Of a DNA stretch of 64,000 nucleotides, positions 9,580 through 18,249 are shown piece by piece. Every line of letters starts with the position of its first letter. Within the stretch, counting starts at the first letter, position 1. Source of the DNA: AP-15 sp963737145 (GTDB lineage Bacteria > Pseudomonadota > Alphaproteobacteria > ATCC43930 > CGMCC-115725); contig CAVTRO010000002.1 in assembly GCA_963737145.1 (NCBI GenBank), forward strand, positions 372,001 to 436,000, given 5' to 3'. The position numbers were made by a program, and so were the translations under genes. A model generated the notes under the pieces. It made no database searches and was not told where the DNA came from. It saw only the letters and a program-made list of their open reading frames with translations.

Positions 9580-9614
9580 CGCTCTCCCACTAATCAGGGT
9601 TCGTTTATACGACC

Positions 9615-10664
9615 TTAGCGGACGGGCAGAGCCGGTTTTTCGTCGGGATTTGCTTGAACCGGTATTCCGCGCTCCGCTTCGGTCGCGGCGCTGTGGTGGT
9701 ATTGCAACACGTTTCGGCTGTGTTCGGCGAGGGTGGTGGCAAAGACGTGACCCCCCGTTCCGTCGGCTACGAAATAGAGCTCATCGGTGAAAGCCGGTCG
9801 CGCGGCGGCGCGCAATGCGGATATGCCGGGATTATCGATCGGCCCCGGTGGCAGCCCTTTGGTCACATAGGTGTTGTAGGGCGAAAGAACGGCGAGATCG
9901 GTACGGGTCAGCCGCCGATCGAACCTCTTCGAGCCCCGATCGCTCAATGCGTAGATCACCGTAGGATCCGATTGCAGCCGCATGCCCAGGCGCAGCCGGT
10001 TGATGAACACCCCCGCGATCCGGGCCTGCTCATCCTCGCGCGAAGCTTCCTTTTCGACGAGCGAGGCGAGGATCAACAACTCCCGCGGCGTCGTGAACGG
10101 CAAATCGGGGCGACGTTCGGCCCAAACCTCGGCGAGTGCGCGCGCCATCGCCCGCTGCATACGGTCGATCATATCCTTTCGGCGGTCGCTATATTCGTAA
10201 AGATAGGTTTCCGGCAGCAGCTCGCCTTCGGCAGGCAGCGGGCCAGGGTCCCCGTCGAGCGCAGGCGCGGCTTGCACCAGCGCCACAATTTCCGCGCTGG
10301 TCAGGCCCTCCGGGATGGTCAGCCGGTGCTTGACCGTCTTGCCGCTGGCGATGATCTCCATCGCCTGAAGAGCGCTCGTTCCGGCCGGAAACTCGTATTC
10401 GCCGGCCAGGAGTGCGGAGCTGCGGCCCGAAAAGGTCGCGCCCAGCTCAAAGGAGCGCCGGTGCCGGATGATGCCCTGCTCCGTCAGCAGCGAGGCGATG
10501 TCGGAGAGACCGGTATGCGGCGGGATCACGATCGTGCGTGGTTCGGTCAACGGGCCGGGCGCGGCGACGTCGTGGTACAGCCAATAGCCGGCTCCTCCCA
10601 GGACGAGGAGAACGAGCGACACGGTAACCGCCGCCCAGGCCAAGAGGCGAAAAAAGCCGTGCAT
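9615..10664 (-). CDS. mltG: Endolytic murein transglycosylase MltG
   Basis: MltG cleaves nascent glycan strands and is thought to terminate peptidoglycan polymerisation. One N-terminal membrane helix (about residues 8-30) anchors a periplasmic YceG-like domain. It contains the PEGLTSAEI segment and LASLVEKEA, whose first glutamate is the expected catalytic acid. The conserved PYNTYVTKGLPPGPIDNPG stretch is present near the C-terminus. The 349-residue length is usual. It lies 40 bases downstream of fabF on the same strand, as in many Alphaproteobacteria. Confidence 0.94.
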   Translation of the reverse strand: MHGFFRLLAWAAVTVSLVLLVLGGAGYWLYHDVAAPGPLTEPRTIVIPPHTGLSDIASLLTEQGIIRHRRSFELGATFSGRSSALLAGEYEFPAGTSALQAMEIIASGKTVKHRLTIPEGLTSAEIVALVQAAPALDGDPGPLPAEGELLPETYLYEYSDRRKDMIDRMQRAMARALAEVWAERRPDLPFTTPRELLILASLVEKEASREDEQARIAGVFINRLRLGMRLQSDPTVIYALSDRGSKRFDRRLTRTDLAVLSPYNTYVTKGLPPGPIDNPGISALRAAARPAFTDELYFVADGTGGHVFATTLAEHSRNVLQYHHSAATEAERGIPVQANPDEKPALPVR

Positions 10665-10704
10665 CTATCGCGCCCGTTTTCCGCGGCCGCACGCCCCTCA
10701 GCGT

Positions 10705-11967
10705 TCAGGGCGGCCCGACAAATATCAGCGAGGCATTGGTGCCGCCGAAGCCGAAGGAATTAGAGAGCGCGTAGTTCACCCTGCGCTCTTTGGCTCGTTT
10801 TGGCACCAGGTCGATATCGCAGGACGGCGAGGGATTGTCGAGATTGAGCGTAGGCGGGACAATCCCATCGCGGATCGCCAGGATCGCGAAGATCGCCTCG
10901 ACGCTGCCTGCCGCTCCGAGCAGGTGTCCGATGGCCGATTTTGTCGACGACATCGACAGCTCGTAGGCATGGCCGCCGAACAGCCGCTTCACGGCGCCGA
11001 GCTCGATCTCGTCGCCGAGCGGCGTCGATGTGCCGTGAGCGTTTATGTAATCGATCTTGTCCGGCGCGATGCCCGCGCGCCGCAGAGCGTTGCGCATTGA
11101 CCGGAACGCGCCGTTGCCGTCCTCGGCGGGAGCTGTCAGGTGGAATGCGTCGCCGGACATTCCGTATCCGATCACCTCGGCGTAGATTTTGGCACCCCGC
11201 CGCCTGGCGTGCTCGTACTCTTCGAGAACGAGGATTCCGGCGCCCTCGCCCATGACGAAACCGTCGCGTTCCCGGTCCCATGGACGCGATGCACGCGGCG
11301 GGTCGTGGTTGAACCCGGTAGACAGCGCGCGCGCCGACGCGAAGCCGGCGAGACCGAGGCGGCAGATTGCCGCCTCGGTTCCCCCGCAAACCATGACGTC
11401 GGCGTCATCGAGCATGATCAGGCGTGCCGCGTCGCCGATCGCATGTGCCCCGGTCGAGCAAGCGGTCACGACGGCGTGGTTTGGTCCGGTGAACCCGTAG
11501 CGGATCGAGACGTGGCCGGAGGCGAGGTTGATCAGGTTGGCGGGAATGAAAAACGGCGTAAGGCGGCGCGGACCGCGTTCATGCAAGGTCAATGCACCAT
11601 CGGTTATTCCGGGCAGCCCGCCGATGCCGGAACCGATCATCACGCCGGTGCGCTCGCGCGCCTCCTCGGCTTGCGGGGTCCAGCCGGCGTCTTCGACAGC
11701 TTGCGCGGCTGCGGCGAGTGCATAGACGATGAACCCGTCCATTTTGCGCTGGTCCTTGGGCGGCACCCAATCGTCGGCATTGAAGAGGCCCGCCGCGGTA
11801 TCGCCGCGCGGCACCTGTCCAGCGATCTTGACCGGCAGGTCAGAAACGTCGAACGATTGAATCGCTCGGACGCCCGAGATTCCCTCGACCAAGCTCCGCC
11901 AATTCCGTTCGAGGCCGATGCCCAGCGGTGTCACCAGCCCCATGCCGGTCACGACGACGCGTCGCAT
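10705..11967 (-). CDS. fabF: Beta-ketoacyl-ACP synthase II
   Basis: FabF condenses malonyl-ACP with a growing acyl-ACP in fatty-acid elongation. The start was set at the ATG at 11967 (product MRRVVVTGMGLVTPLG) with a GAGAAG ribosome site just before it; the frame is open 42 bases further but without a family match. The catalytic cysteine is in VVTACSTGAH (residue 170), and the two histidines are in INAHGTST and SAIGHLLGA. The C-terminal SFGFGGTNASL is intact. Length is 420 residues. The gene follows acpP and precedes mltG on the minus strand. Confidence 0.96.
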   Translation of the reverse strand: MRRVVVTGMGLVTPLGIGLERNWRSLVEGISGVRAIQSFDVSDLPVKIAGQVPRGDTAAGLFNADDWVPPKDQRKMDGFIVYALAAAAQAVEDAGWTPQAEEARERTGVMIGSGIGGLPGITDGALTLHERGPRRLTPFFIPANLINLASGHVSIRYGFTGPNHAVVTACSTGAHAIGDAARLIMLDDADVMVCGGTEAAICRLGLAGFASARALSTGFNHDPPRASRPWDRERDGFVMGEGAGILVLEEYEHARRRGAKIYAEVIGYGMSGDAFHLTAPAEDGNGAFRSMRNALRRAGIAPDKIDYINAHGTSTPLGDEIELGAVKRLFGGHAYELSMSSTKSAIGHLLGAAGSVEAIFAILAIRDGIVPPTLNLDNPSPSCDIDLVPKRAKERRVNYALSNSFGFGGTNASLIFVGPP

Positions 11968-12044
11968 ATTCTTCTCGTCACTTTCGCGTGGCTGCGATGC
12001 TGGCGGCATGCGACCTGGAGTGGGGGAGGTCGGCAGCAGGCGGC

Positions 12045-12278
12045 TCAGCTATGCGTTTCGATGAAGCTGACCGCATCCTTGACCGTCACGATCTTCTCGG
12101 CCGCGTCATCCGGGATCTCGCACCCGAACTCCTCCTCGAAGGCCATTACCAGCTCGACGGTGTCGAGGCTGTCGGCGCCCAGATCGTCGATGAAGCTGGC
12201 GTTTTCGGTCACCTTCGATTCGTCGACGCCCAGATGCTCGACGACGATCTTCTTGACCCGATCAGCGACGTCACTCAT
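12045..12278 (-). CDS. acpP: Acyl carrier protein
   Basis: A 77-residue acidic carrier protein. Ser37 in the GADSLDTVEL motif is the site of 4'-phosphopantetheine attachment. The N-terminal and C-terminal helices match the housekeeping ACP of fatty-acid synthesis, and the position between fabG and fabF is the classical one. A purine-rich stretch (GGATAAGAACGG on the minus strand) lies just upstream of the ATG. Confidence 0.97.
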   Translation of the reverse strand: MSDVADRVKKIVVEHLGVDESKVTENASFIDDLGADSLDTVELVMAFEEEFGCEIPDDAAEKIVTVKDAVSFIETHS

Positions 12279-12374
12279 CCGTTCTTATCCTCAGTGGCTT
12301 GCTGGAAATCGTCTACGCACTAGACGCCCTGGCGCTGTCGGCCATGACGGGCGCCCCCCTCCGGATCGCCCTTA

Positions 12375-12418
12375 GGGACCACCCCGGGGACCGCCCCGGG
12401 GACCGCCATCGGGACCGC
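12375..12418. repeat. Short GGGACCGCC direct repeats between acpP and fabG
   Basis: The 224-base gap between fabG and acpP contains about four near-copies of a 12-15 base unit (GGGGACCGCCCC and variants) in a row. This can fold into GC-rich hairpins on the minus-strand transcript. It may act as a transcription attenuator or an mRNA stabiliser that raises acpP expression over fabG, but that is inference. No ORF fits here. Confidence 0.5.
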
Positions 12419-12502
12419 GTCGACATCAGAGTCACGATGCGGTCACATAGCATGTTTCCGCGGCACTGCAAATTGGCAGCTCCGGGGCGCGGTTCAACCG
12501 CT

Positions 12503-13258
12503 TCATACCATGACCATACCGCCATTGATGTGAAATGTCTGGCCGGTGACATACGCCGCTTCGGCGCTCGCCAGGTAAACCACTGCGGCGGCCACCTCCT
12601 CCGGGGCGCCGAACCGGCCGGCGGGAATCGCCTCGGTGAGCCGCGCGCGTTGCTGAGCGGTCAATCTGTCGGTCATCGCCGTCACGATCAGGCCCGGCGC
12701 GACGCAGTTCACGGTAATGCCGCGCCCGGCAATCTCGACGGCGATCGATTTCGACATACCGATCATCGCGGCCTTTGCCGCGGCATAGTTCGCCTGCCCG
12801 GCATTGCCGCTGATCCCGACGACCGAGCTGATCCCGATGACGCGTCCGTGGCGCCGCCGAACCATGCCGTGCAGGAGCGCGCGGGTAAGCCGGAACTGGG
12901 CCGTCAAATTGACCTCCAGAACGGACTGCCAGTCCTCGTCCTTCATCCGCAGCGCCAGTGCGTCGCGCGTGATGCCCGCGTTATTGACGAGAATGTCGAC
13001 CCGGCCCATTGCCGCCTCGGCCTCTTTAGCCAGTCGTTCCGGCGCTGTCGGGTCGGCGAGATCGGCCAGCCCGAGATGAACGCGCGCGCCGAACTCACCT
13101 GCCAATGCTTCGAGCGCGGCAGAACGCGTTCCCGCGAGCATGAGCTCCGCGCCTTGACGATGCAGGGCCTTGGCAATTGCCCCGCCAATCCCGCCGGAGG
13201 CTCCGGTCACCAACCCAGTTTGACCAGACAGATCGAACAACTGCGAACCTCTACCCAA
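12503..13258 (-). CDS. fabG: 3-oxoacyl-ACP reductase
   Basis: NADPH-dependent reductase of the fatty-acid elongation cycle, short-chain dehydrogenase fold. Seen: the nucleotide-binding TGASGGIG (about residues 18-25), NNAG in the fourth strand, the catalytic Ser in ISSVVG and the YxxxK motif in YAAAK. The C-terminus ends in the usual TFHINGGMVM. The start is a TTG at 13258, chosen because no ATG or GTG lies before the conserved N-terminus. Gene order fabD-fabG-acpP-fabF on the minus strand supports the housekeeping role. Confidence 0.95.
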   Translation of the reverse strand: MGRGSQLFDLSGQTGLVTGASGGIGGAIAKALHRQGAELMLAGTRSAALEALAGEFGARVHLGLADLADPTAPERLAKEAEAAMGRVDILVNNAGITRDALALRMKDEDWQSVLEVNLTAQFRLTRALLHGMVRRRHGRVIGISSVVGISGNAGQANYAAAKAAMIGMSKSIAVEIAGRGITVNCVAPGLIVTAMTDRLTAQQRARLTEAIPAGRFGAPEEVAAAVVYLASAEAAYVTGQTFHINGGMVMV

Positions 13259-13285
13259 TGATAACCCACGGCAATTCCCTGGTGG

Positions 13286-14230
13286 TCATAGCTCCTCGAG
13301 CAAACTCACGATTTCTGCCGGTGTCCCGACGGAGCGCGCCGAGAGATCCGGGTCGATCCGCTTGGCCAGCCCGGTGAGCACGCGGCCCGTTCCAATCTCG
13401 ACGACCTCTTCGACCCCCTCCTGCTTGAGAAACAGTATGCTCTCGCGCCACCGAACCATCGCGGTCACCTGTTCGACGAGGCCGCGCCTTATTGTTGCCG
13501 GATCGCGCGTCGCGGTGGCCGACACATTGGCGGCGAGCGGCACCGCGGGCGGCTGCAGCGTAACCCGGCCGAGGGCTTCCGCCATTACTTCAGCGGCCGG
13601 GGCCATCAGCGGCGAATGAAACGGCGCACTGACCGGAAGCGGAATCGACCGCCTCGCCCCATTCACCCGAGCGATCGCGATCGCTCGTTCGACGGCTTGT
13701 CGGTGCCCGCTCACGACGACCTGCCCCGGAGCATTGTCGTTTGCGACCGCGCAGACCTGGTCCTGGCCGGCAGCCTCCGCTGCAACCGCCTGCCCTTGCT
13801 CGACGTCGAGGCCGAGCAGCGCCGCCATCGCTCCTTCGCCGACCGGAACGGCCTCCTGCATCGCCCGGCCGCGCAGCCTGAGCAGACGCGCCCCATCCCC
13901 GATGGTGATTGAACCTGCTGCCGCGAGTGCCGAGTATTCACCGAGCGAATGCCCCGCAACGAAAGCGGCCTTCCGGGTGAAGGTGAAACCGCCCTCCGCT
14001 TCGAGGACGCGAACAACCGCAAGGCTCGCCGCCAGCAACGCCGGCTGGGCGTTTTCGGTCAGGGTAAGCTCGCTTTCCGGTCCTTCGAACATGAGTTTCG
14101 ACAGGTGTTGCGACAAGGCCGCGTCCACTTCCGCGAACACCTGTCGCGCCGGCGCAAATGTCGCCGCTAGGACGCGTCCCATGCCGACCGCTTGCGAGCC
14201 TTGTCCCGGAAATACGAATGCCCGCTTCAT
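13286..14230 (-). CDS. fabD: Malonyl-CoA:ACP transacylase
   Basis: FabD loads malonate from CoA onto ACP to begin elongation. The ATG at 14230 gives MKRAFVFPGQGSQ, the standard N-terminus, and an AAGGGGGG ribosome site lies about ten bases upstream. The frame is open for a further 69 codons but without homology. The nucleophile is in GHSLGEY and the catalytic histidine in SAPFHSPLM. The protein has 314 residues. It is the first gene of the fab operon and diverges from rpsF across a 224-base gap. Confidence 0.95.
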   Translation of the reverse strand: MKRAFVFPGQGSQAVGMGRVLAATFAPARQVFAEVDAALSQHLSKLMFEGPESELTLTENAQPALLAASLAVVRVLEAEGGFTFTRKAAFVAGHSLGEYSALAAAGSITIGDGARLLRLRGRAMQEAVPVGEGAMAALLGLDVEQGQAVAAEAAGQDQVCAVANDNAPGQVVVSGHRQAVERAIAIARVNGARRSIPLPVSAPFHSPLMAPAAEVMAEALGRVTLQPPAVPLAANVSATATRDPATIRRGLVEQVTAMVRWRESILFLKQEGVEEVVEIGTGRVLTGLAKRIDPDLSARSVGTPAEIVSLLEEL

Positions 14231-14334
14231 GCAGAACCGCGTTCCCCCCTTCGCCCGGCTCCCCGCATTGGTCGATGCGTGCTGCGTGGTGATAGCGACG
14301 CCACGCCCATTGTCAAGGCGGCGTTGCGTCCTCG

Positions 14335-14363
14335 TGTTGCGCCAGTGCCAGCCCCCATATACT
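14335..14363 (+). promoter_or_regulatory. Possible promoter for rpsF-rpsR
   Basis: In the divergent fabD/rpsF gap a good -10-like hexamer TATACT (14358-14363) lies 17 bases after a weak -35-like GTGTTG (14335-14340). This leaves an untranslated leader of about 85 bases before rpsF, containing a GCCGGC-rich hairpin. Only the -10 resembles a consensus, so confidence is low. Confidence 0.3.
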
Positions 14364-14454
14364 ATGAACGTTCGACCCTTGCCGGCTCGGCCGGCTCGAT
14401 TCGGTCGGCGCTCGCGCCCCGAATCCTCACTAGCCATAAGGGACCTCGTCCACT

Positions 14455-15021
14455 ATGCCACTGTACGAAAACGTGTTCATCGCGCGTCAGGACATTTCCG
14501 GCGCCCAGGTCGATACCCTCGCCGAGGCATTCACTCAGCTCGTCGCCGACAATGGCGGCGAAGTGAAGAAGCGCGAATACTGGGGGCTGCGCAACTTGAC
14601 CTATCGCATGCGGAAAAACCGCAAAGGTCACTATGTGCTGCTGAACCTTTCGGCGCCGCCCGCTGCCGTCGCCGAGCTCGAACGGACGATGCGGATCAAC
14701 GAGGATGTGATCCGTTACCTGACGATCCGCGTCGATGAGTTGGAGGAGGGGCCCTCGGTGGTTATGCAAAGCCGCGGCAGCCGGGACGATCGCCAACGGC
14801 GCGGCGATCGGGAGAGATCGGGTGAGGGGCGCGAGATGGAACGGGCTGCCGCGGAGCGTCCGGTCCCCGAGCAGGCGGTCCCTGAGCAGGCGGTCCCCGA
14901 GCAGGCGGTCCCCGAGCAGGCGGTCCCAGAGCAGGCGGTCCCAGAGCAGGCGGTCCCAGAGCAGGCGGTCCCAGAGCAGGCAGTTCGGGAGCGTCCGGTT
15001 TCCGAGACGGCGGAGGCGTAA
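14455..15021 (+). CDS. rpsF: 30S ribosomal protein S6 with repeat tail
   Basis: S6 binds 16S rRNA together with S18 in the platform of the small subunit. Residues 1-100 are an ordinary S6 (MPLYENVFIARQDIS, EYWGLRNLTYRM, VIRYLTIRVD). Alphaproteobacterial S6 often has a charged C-terminal tail; here it is unusually long, reaching 188 residues, and contains eight copies of VPEQA. rpsR starts at the base after the stop codon, and DUF2232 and rplI follow, so this is the usual S6-S18-L9 operon. Confidence 0.95.
   Translation: MPLYENVFIARQDISGAQVDTLAEAFTQLVADNGGEVKKREYWGLRNLTYRMRKNRKGHYVLLNLSAPPAAVAELERTMRINEDVIRYLTIRVDELEEGPSVVMQSRGSRDDRQRRGDRERSGEGREMERAAAERPVPEQAVPEQAVPEQAVPEQAVPEQAVPEQAVPEQAVPEQAVRERPVSETAEA
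14863..14982 (+). repeat. 15-bp minisatellite (8 units) inside rpsF
   Basis: Eight head-to-tail copies of a 15-base unit, GTCCCNGAGCAGGCG, encode VPEQA repeated in frame. The early copies use CCC or CCT for proline and the last four use CCA, which suggests that blocks were copied by slippage or unequal exchange. The length is a multiple of three, so copy-number changes would leave S6 in frame. Confidence 0.97.
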
Positions 15022-15288
15022 ATGGAAAGCCAATCGCCCGGCGGCCCGGGTCGCGGTGCGGCGGCCCGCCGTCCGTTCTTCCGCCGGCGTAAGTCCTGCC
15101 CGTTCTCGGGGCCCAATGCTCCCAAGATCGACTACAAGGACGTCAAGCTATTGCAGCGCTTCATCTCGGAGCGCGGCAAGATCGTGCCGAGCCGCATCAC
15201 CGCGGTCTCGACCAAGCGGCAGCGTGAGCTGGCCCAGGCGATCAAGCGGGCGCGCTTTCTGGGTCTGCTCCCCTACCTGGTGAAATAG
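15022..15288 (+). CDS. rpsR: 30S ribosomal protein S18
   Basis: S18 partners S6 in the platform of the small subunit. The 88-residue product has the basic N-terminal arm (RRPFFRRRKSCPF), the conserved IDYKDVKLLQRFISERGKI segment and a C-terminal RNA-binding block (QRELAQAIKRARFLGLLPY). Length is normal. It is immediately downstream of rpsF with no gap. Confidence 0.97.
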   Translation: MESQSPGGPGRGAAARRPFFRRRKSCPFSGPNAPKIDYKDVKLLQRFISERGKIVPSRITAVSTKRQRELAQAIKRARFLGLLPYLVK

Positions 15289-15311
15289 GCAGTTCTGAGT
15301 CAGCGCAGCCC

Positions 15312-16238
15312 GTGGCGGGCATCGCCGTGAGCCGGCTGGGGTTTGCCGGGATCTCGGTGGTCTGCGGAGCGCTCGCAGCAGGCCCGTATCTGCTGGTGCT
15401 GACCGGTTCGGCCGGGTCGATGGTCCTCGTCTATCTCGCTCAGCTGCCGCTCTTTGCCGCCGGGCTGTGGCTCGGGACTGGCGCTTCGGCGTCGGCCGGG
15501 TTGGTCGGGGCGCTGATCCTGGTGGCTGCCGGAAGCGTGCCGGCAGCGGCCCTTTTTGCGGCGCTGAACGTTGTTCCGGTCGTCCTGCTGGTGCGCCAAT
15601 CGTTGCTGGCAAGAGCGGGCTCCGGGAATGCGGTCGAATGGTATCCGCCGGGCCTCATGACGGCTTGGCTGACCGGCCTCGGTCTGGTCGCAGCCGCTGT
15701 CACGTTCGTCTTTCTCGGCGGCCCGCAAGAGACGCAGGCTGCGTTGCGCGAGGTGCTGGCCCCGGCCGTCGACCGCCACCTCGGCGAGATTCCTCCCGAG
15801 CTGGATGATTTGCTCGCCTTCGTCGCCTTTATTCTTCCCGGTATTGCCGCCACCTCGTGGATGGCGATGACAATAACCAATGGAAGTCTCGCGCAAGGCT
15901 TGCTCGCCCGTTTCGGAGCGAGCTGGCGGCCATCTCCCGATCTCGCGGCGCTCGGCCTCCCGATGTGGATCCCGGTGCTGCTCGCCTTTGCTTCCGGGGC
16001 GACGCTCCTCGGCGGAACCGCGCGCTTCCTCGGCGTCAACGTGATGATCGTGCTGGCTGTGCCGTTCTGCCTCGCGGGCCTTGCCGTGCTCCATGCGTTG
16101 GCGCGCCGGTTCCCACGTCCGGCGGTCGCCCTTGTGACGTTTTACTTGCTGGCCGGGGTCTTGGGCTGGCCGCTTCTGCTGATCGCGCTTTTGGGATTGC
16201 TCAATTCGCCGCTCGGTCTGCGGCGGCGTTTCGCCTAA
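15312..16238 (+). CDS. DUF2232 (YybS-like) membrane protein
   Basis: A 308-residue polytopic membrane protein with about eight hydrophobic segments and few charged loops. Its position between rpsR and rplI is diagnostic of the alphaproteobacterial DUF2232 family, whose function is unknown. Bacillus YybS is a distant relative. A single soluble stretch (about residues 140-165, PQETQAALREVLAP) separates two groups of helices. The start is GTG at 15312, 23 bases after rpsR. Cotranscription with ribosomal genes suggests a housekeeping envelope role, but nothing in the sequence shows it. Confidence 0.8.
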   Translation: MAGIAVSRLGFAGISVVCGALAAGPYLLVLTGSAGSMVLVYLAQLPLFAAGLWLGTGASASAGLVGALILVAAGSVPAAALFAALNVVPVVLLVRQSLLARAGSGNAVEWYPPGLMTAWLTGLGLVAAAVTFVFLGGPQETQAALREVLAPAVDRHLGEIPPELDDLLAFVAFILPGIAATSWMAMTITNGSLAQGLLARFGASWRPSPDLAALGLPMWIPVLLAFASGATLLGGTARFLGVNVMIVLAVPFCLAGLAVLHALARRFPRPAVALVTFYLLAGVLGWPLLLIALLGLLNSPLGLRRRFA

Positions 16239-16262
16239 CCCTTGAGAATTGGAGAAATTTGA

Positions 16263-16818
16263 ATGATCGAACTGATTCTGCTCGAGAAAGTTCGAGAAGC
16301 TCGGCCAAATGGGACAAGTCGTTAAGGTGAAGCCTGGCTTCGCCCGGAACTATTTGTTGCCTCAAAAGAAGGCGATGCGCGCAACAAAAGAGAACTTGAC
16401 CTATTTCGAGACCCAGCGCGCTCAGCTCGAAGCCAACAACCTGCAGCGCCGGACCGAAGCGACGGAAGTCGGCGGCGAGATCGAGGGTCTGACCGTCGTG
16501 ATCATCCGCCAGGCCGGCGAGAGCGGGCAGCTCTACGGCTCGGTTTCGGCCCGCGACATCGCCGATGCGGTGACCGAGGCGGGTTTTACGATCGAGAAGC
16601 GCCAGGTCGTCCTCGACCGGCCGATCAAGAATCTGGGCCTGCATCCAGTGAAGGTCGTGCTGCATCCGGAAGTATCGGTGACGATTACCGTCAATGTTGC
16701 CCAGTCGGCTGAGGAGGCCGAAATGCAGGCCAAGGGGATCGACCCGTTGCGCCTGCGCGACGAGGAGGAAGAAGAAGCCCGCGTGGCAGCGGCGCAGACC
16801 GGTCCTGCGGCCGCCTAG
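16263..16818 (+). CDS. rplI: 50S ribosomal protein L9, with apparent one-base frameshift near the start
   Basis: L9 bridges the L1 stalk base and the body of the large subunit. The ATG at 16263 begins MIELILLEKV, the expected N-terminus. The next conserved residues (EKLGQMGQVVKVKPG) are in another frame: one extra C at 16293 separates them. From 16294 to the stop the frame is clean and encodes the rest of both L9 domains plus an acidic tail. As it stands, translation could only start at the internal ATG 16309, giving 169 residues and losing the first beta strand. Either a base-call error, or a real mutation in a gene that is dispensable in some bacteria. Confidence 0.85.
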
Positions 16819-16893
16819 CGGATCGAAGCTCTTGTATTCAATCGGTAAAATGCAAGATATTGGCAGGTCCGTTCCCTATTCGGTCGCGCACCG

Positions 16894-18123
16894 ATGCTGC
16901 TGCTGTCGCGTTTGTTCGAGCGATTCATCACAATCGGTCGCCTGCGGGTCATCGATGCCGGCGGATCACTCCACACATTCGACCGATCTGCCGGAATAAG
17001 CGTAACCATCCGGCTTCACGAGCCGGCCCTCCATTGGAAACTCGCTGTGAAGCCTCGCTTGTATTTCGGCGAGGCCTACATGGACGGGAAGCTGACGATC
17101 GAAGAGGGCAGTCTCTACGATCTGATTGATCTGCTCACGGTCAATCTCGAAGCCATGCCGGCCGGATTGCCGGCGCGGCTGCTGAACGGCTCCGTCACTC
17201 TTTTCCGCCGAATTCACCAATTCAATCCGCTGCCGCGCGCCCGTCAGAACGTAGCCCATCACTACGACTTGTCGGACCAGCTCTATAAGCTGTTTCTTGA
17301 TCGCGACCGGCAGTATTCCTGCGGTTATTTTCACGACGGGTCCGAGGATCTCGATACCGCTCAGCTCGACAAAAAACGGCACCTCGCGGCAAAGCTTCTG
17401 GTGCGACCCGGGCAAAGAGTGCTCGATATCGGCTCGGGCTGGGGGGGCCTCGCGCTCTACCTCGCCGGCGAATGCGGTGCCGAGGTGACCGGTCTGACCC
17501 TCTCCGTCGAGCAACAAAAGCTGGCCACGCGGCGCGCCGCGGCGGCGGGGCTCTCGGACCGCGTCAAATTTCACCTACGGGACTACCGCGAAGAGGCCGG
17601 GCATTACGACCGCATCGTCTCGGTCGGCATGTTCGAGCATGTCGGGCTCAATCATTACCGCGCCTTTTTCGGCAAGCTCAGATCGCTGCTGGCGCCGGAT
17701 GGCGTGGCGTTGCTACACTCGATCGGGCGCAAGGATGGACCAGGCACGACTAGTCCTTGGATGCGCAAGTACATCTTCCCCGGCGGGTACGTGCCCGCCC
17801 TTTCCGAGGTTCTGCCGATCGTTGAAGAGTTGCGGCTCTGGGTCACGGATATCGAAATTCTGCGCCTGCATTACGCCGAGACGCTCAGAGCGTGGCGGCG
17901 GCGGTTCGAGCGAAATCGCGAGCGCGTGAAGGCCATTTATGACGAGCGCTTCTGCAGGATGTGGGAGATGTACCTCGTCGGCTCGGAAATCGCATTCCGG
18001 CGGCAGGATCACATGGTTTTCCAGATGCAGCTCGCCAAAGCCGTCGATGCGGTGCCGTTGACGCGCGACTACATGCTCGACTGGGAGCGCGAGCACAGCG
18101 GCGCCTCCGAGCGGGCGGCCTGA
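16894..18123 (+). CDS. Cyclopropane-fatty-acyl-phospholipid synthase family methyltransferase
   Basis: A 409-residue protein of the CFA synthase family, which transfers a methylene group from SAM to double bonds of membrane phospholipid acyl chains. The N-terminal third is the lipid-binding region seen in full-length CFA synthases. The SAM-binding motif VLDIGSGWGGLAL lies near residue 175, followed by GLTLSVEQ and the MFEHVG segment of the active site. The C-terminal SEIAFRRQDHMVFQMQL is also typical. It sits between rplI and dnaB, which are usually adjacent, so the gene was probably inserted there. A relative acting on another lipid cannot be excluded. Confidence 0.87.
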   Translation: MLLLSRLFERFITIGRLRVIDAGGSLHTFDRSAGISVTIRLHEPALHWKLAVKPRLYFGEAYMDGKLTIEEGSLYDLIDLLTVNLEAMPAGLPARLLNGSVTLFRRIHQFNPLPRARQNVAHHYDLSDQLYKLFLDRDRQYSCGYFHDGSEDLDTAQLDKKRHLAAKLLVRPGQRVLDIGSGWGGLALYLAGECGAEVTGLTLSVEQQKLATRRAAAAGLSDRVKFHLRDYREEAGHYDRIVSVGMFEHVGLNHYRAFFGKLRSLLAPDGVALLHSIGRKDGPGTTSPWMRKYIFPGGYVPALSEVLPIVEELRLWVTDIEILRLHYAETLRAWRRRFERNRERVKAIYDERFCRMWEMYLVGSEIAFRRQDHMVFQMQLAKAVDAVPLTRDYMLDWEREHSGASERAA

Positions 18124-18249
18124 TTTGGGCCGCAGATTCGCAGCCATTCGTTTTTCCCAAGGTTGAGCGCAACCCATCCCCGCCTTACACAGGCTGGGGA
18201 TTGAATTCCGCGCCAGGCCGCCTTTGGGCCGGTGGTATCCTGCCGGTGC

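Noticed and set aside
12375..12418. CRISPR-like repeat
   Set aside because: Units are short, contiguous and without spacers; it is a simple GC-rich direct repeat.
14863..14982. CRISPR or regulatory array
   Set aside because: The repeat is in frame inside rpsF and has no spacers.
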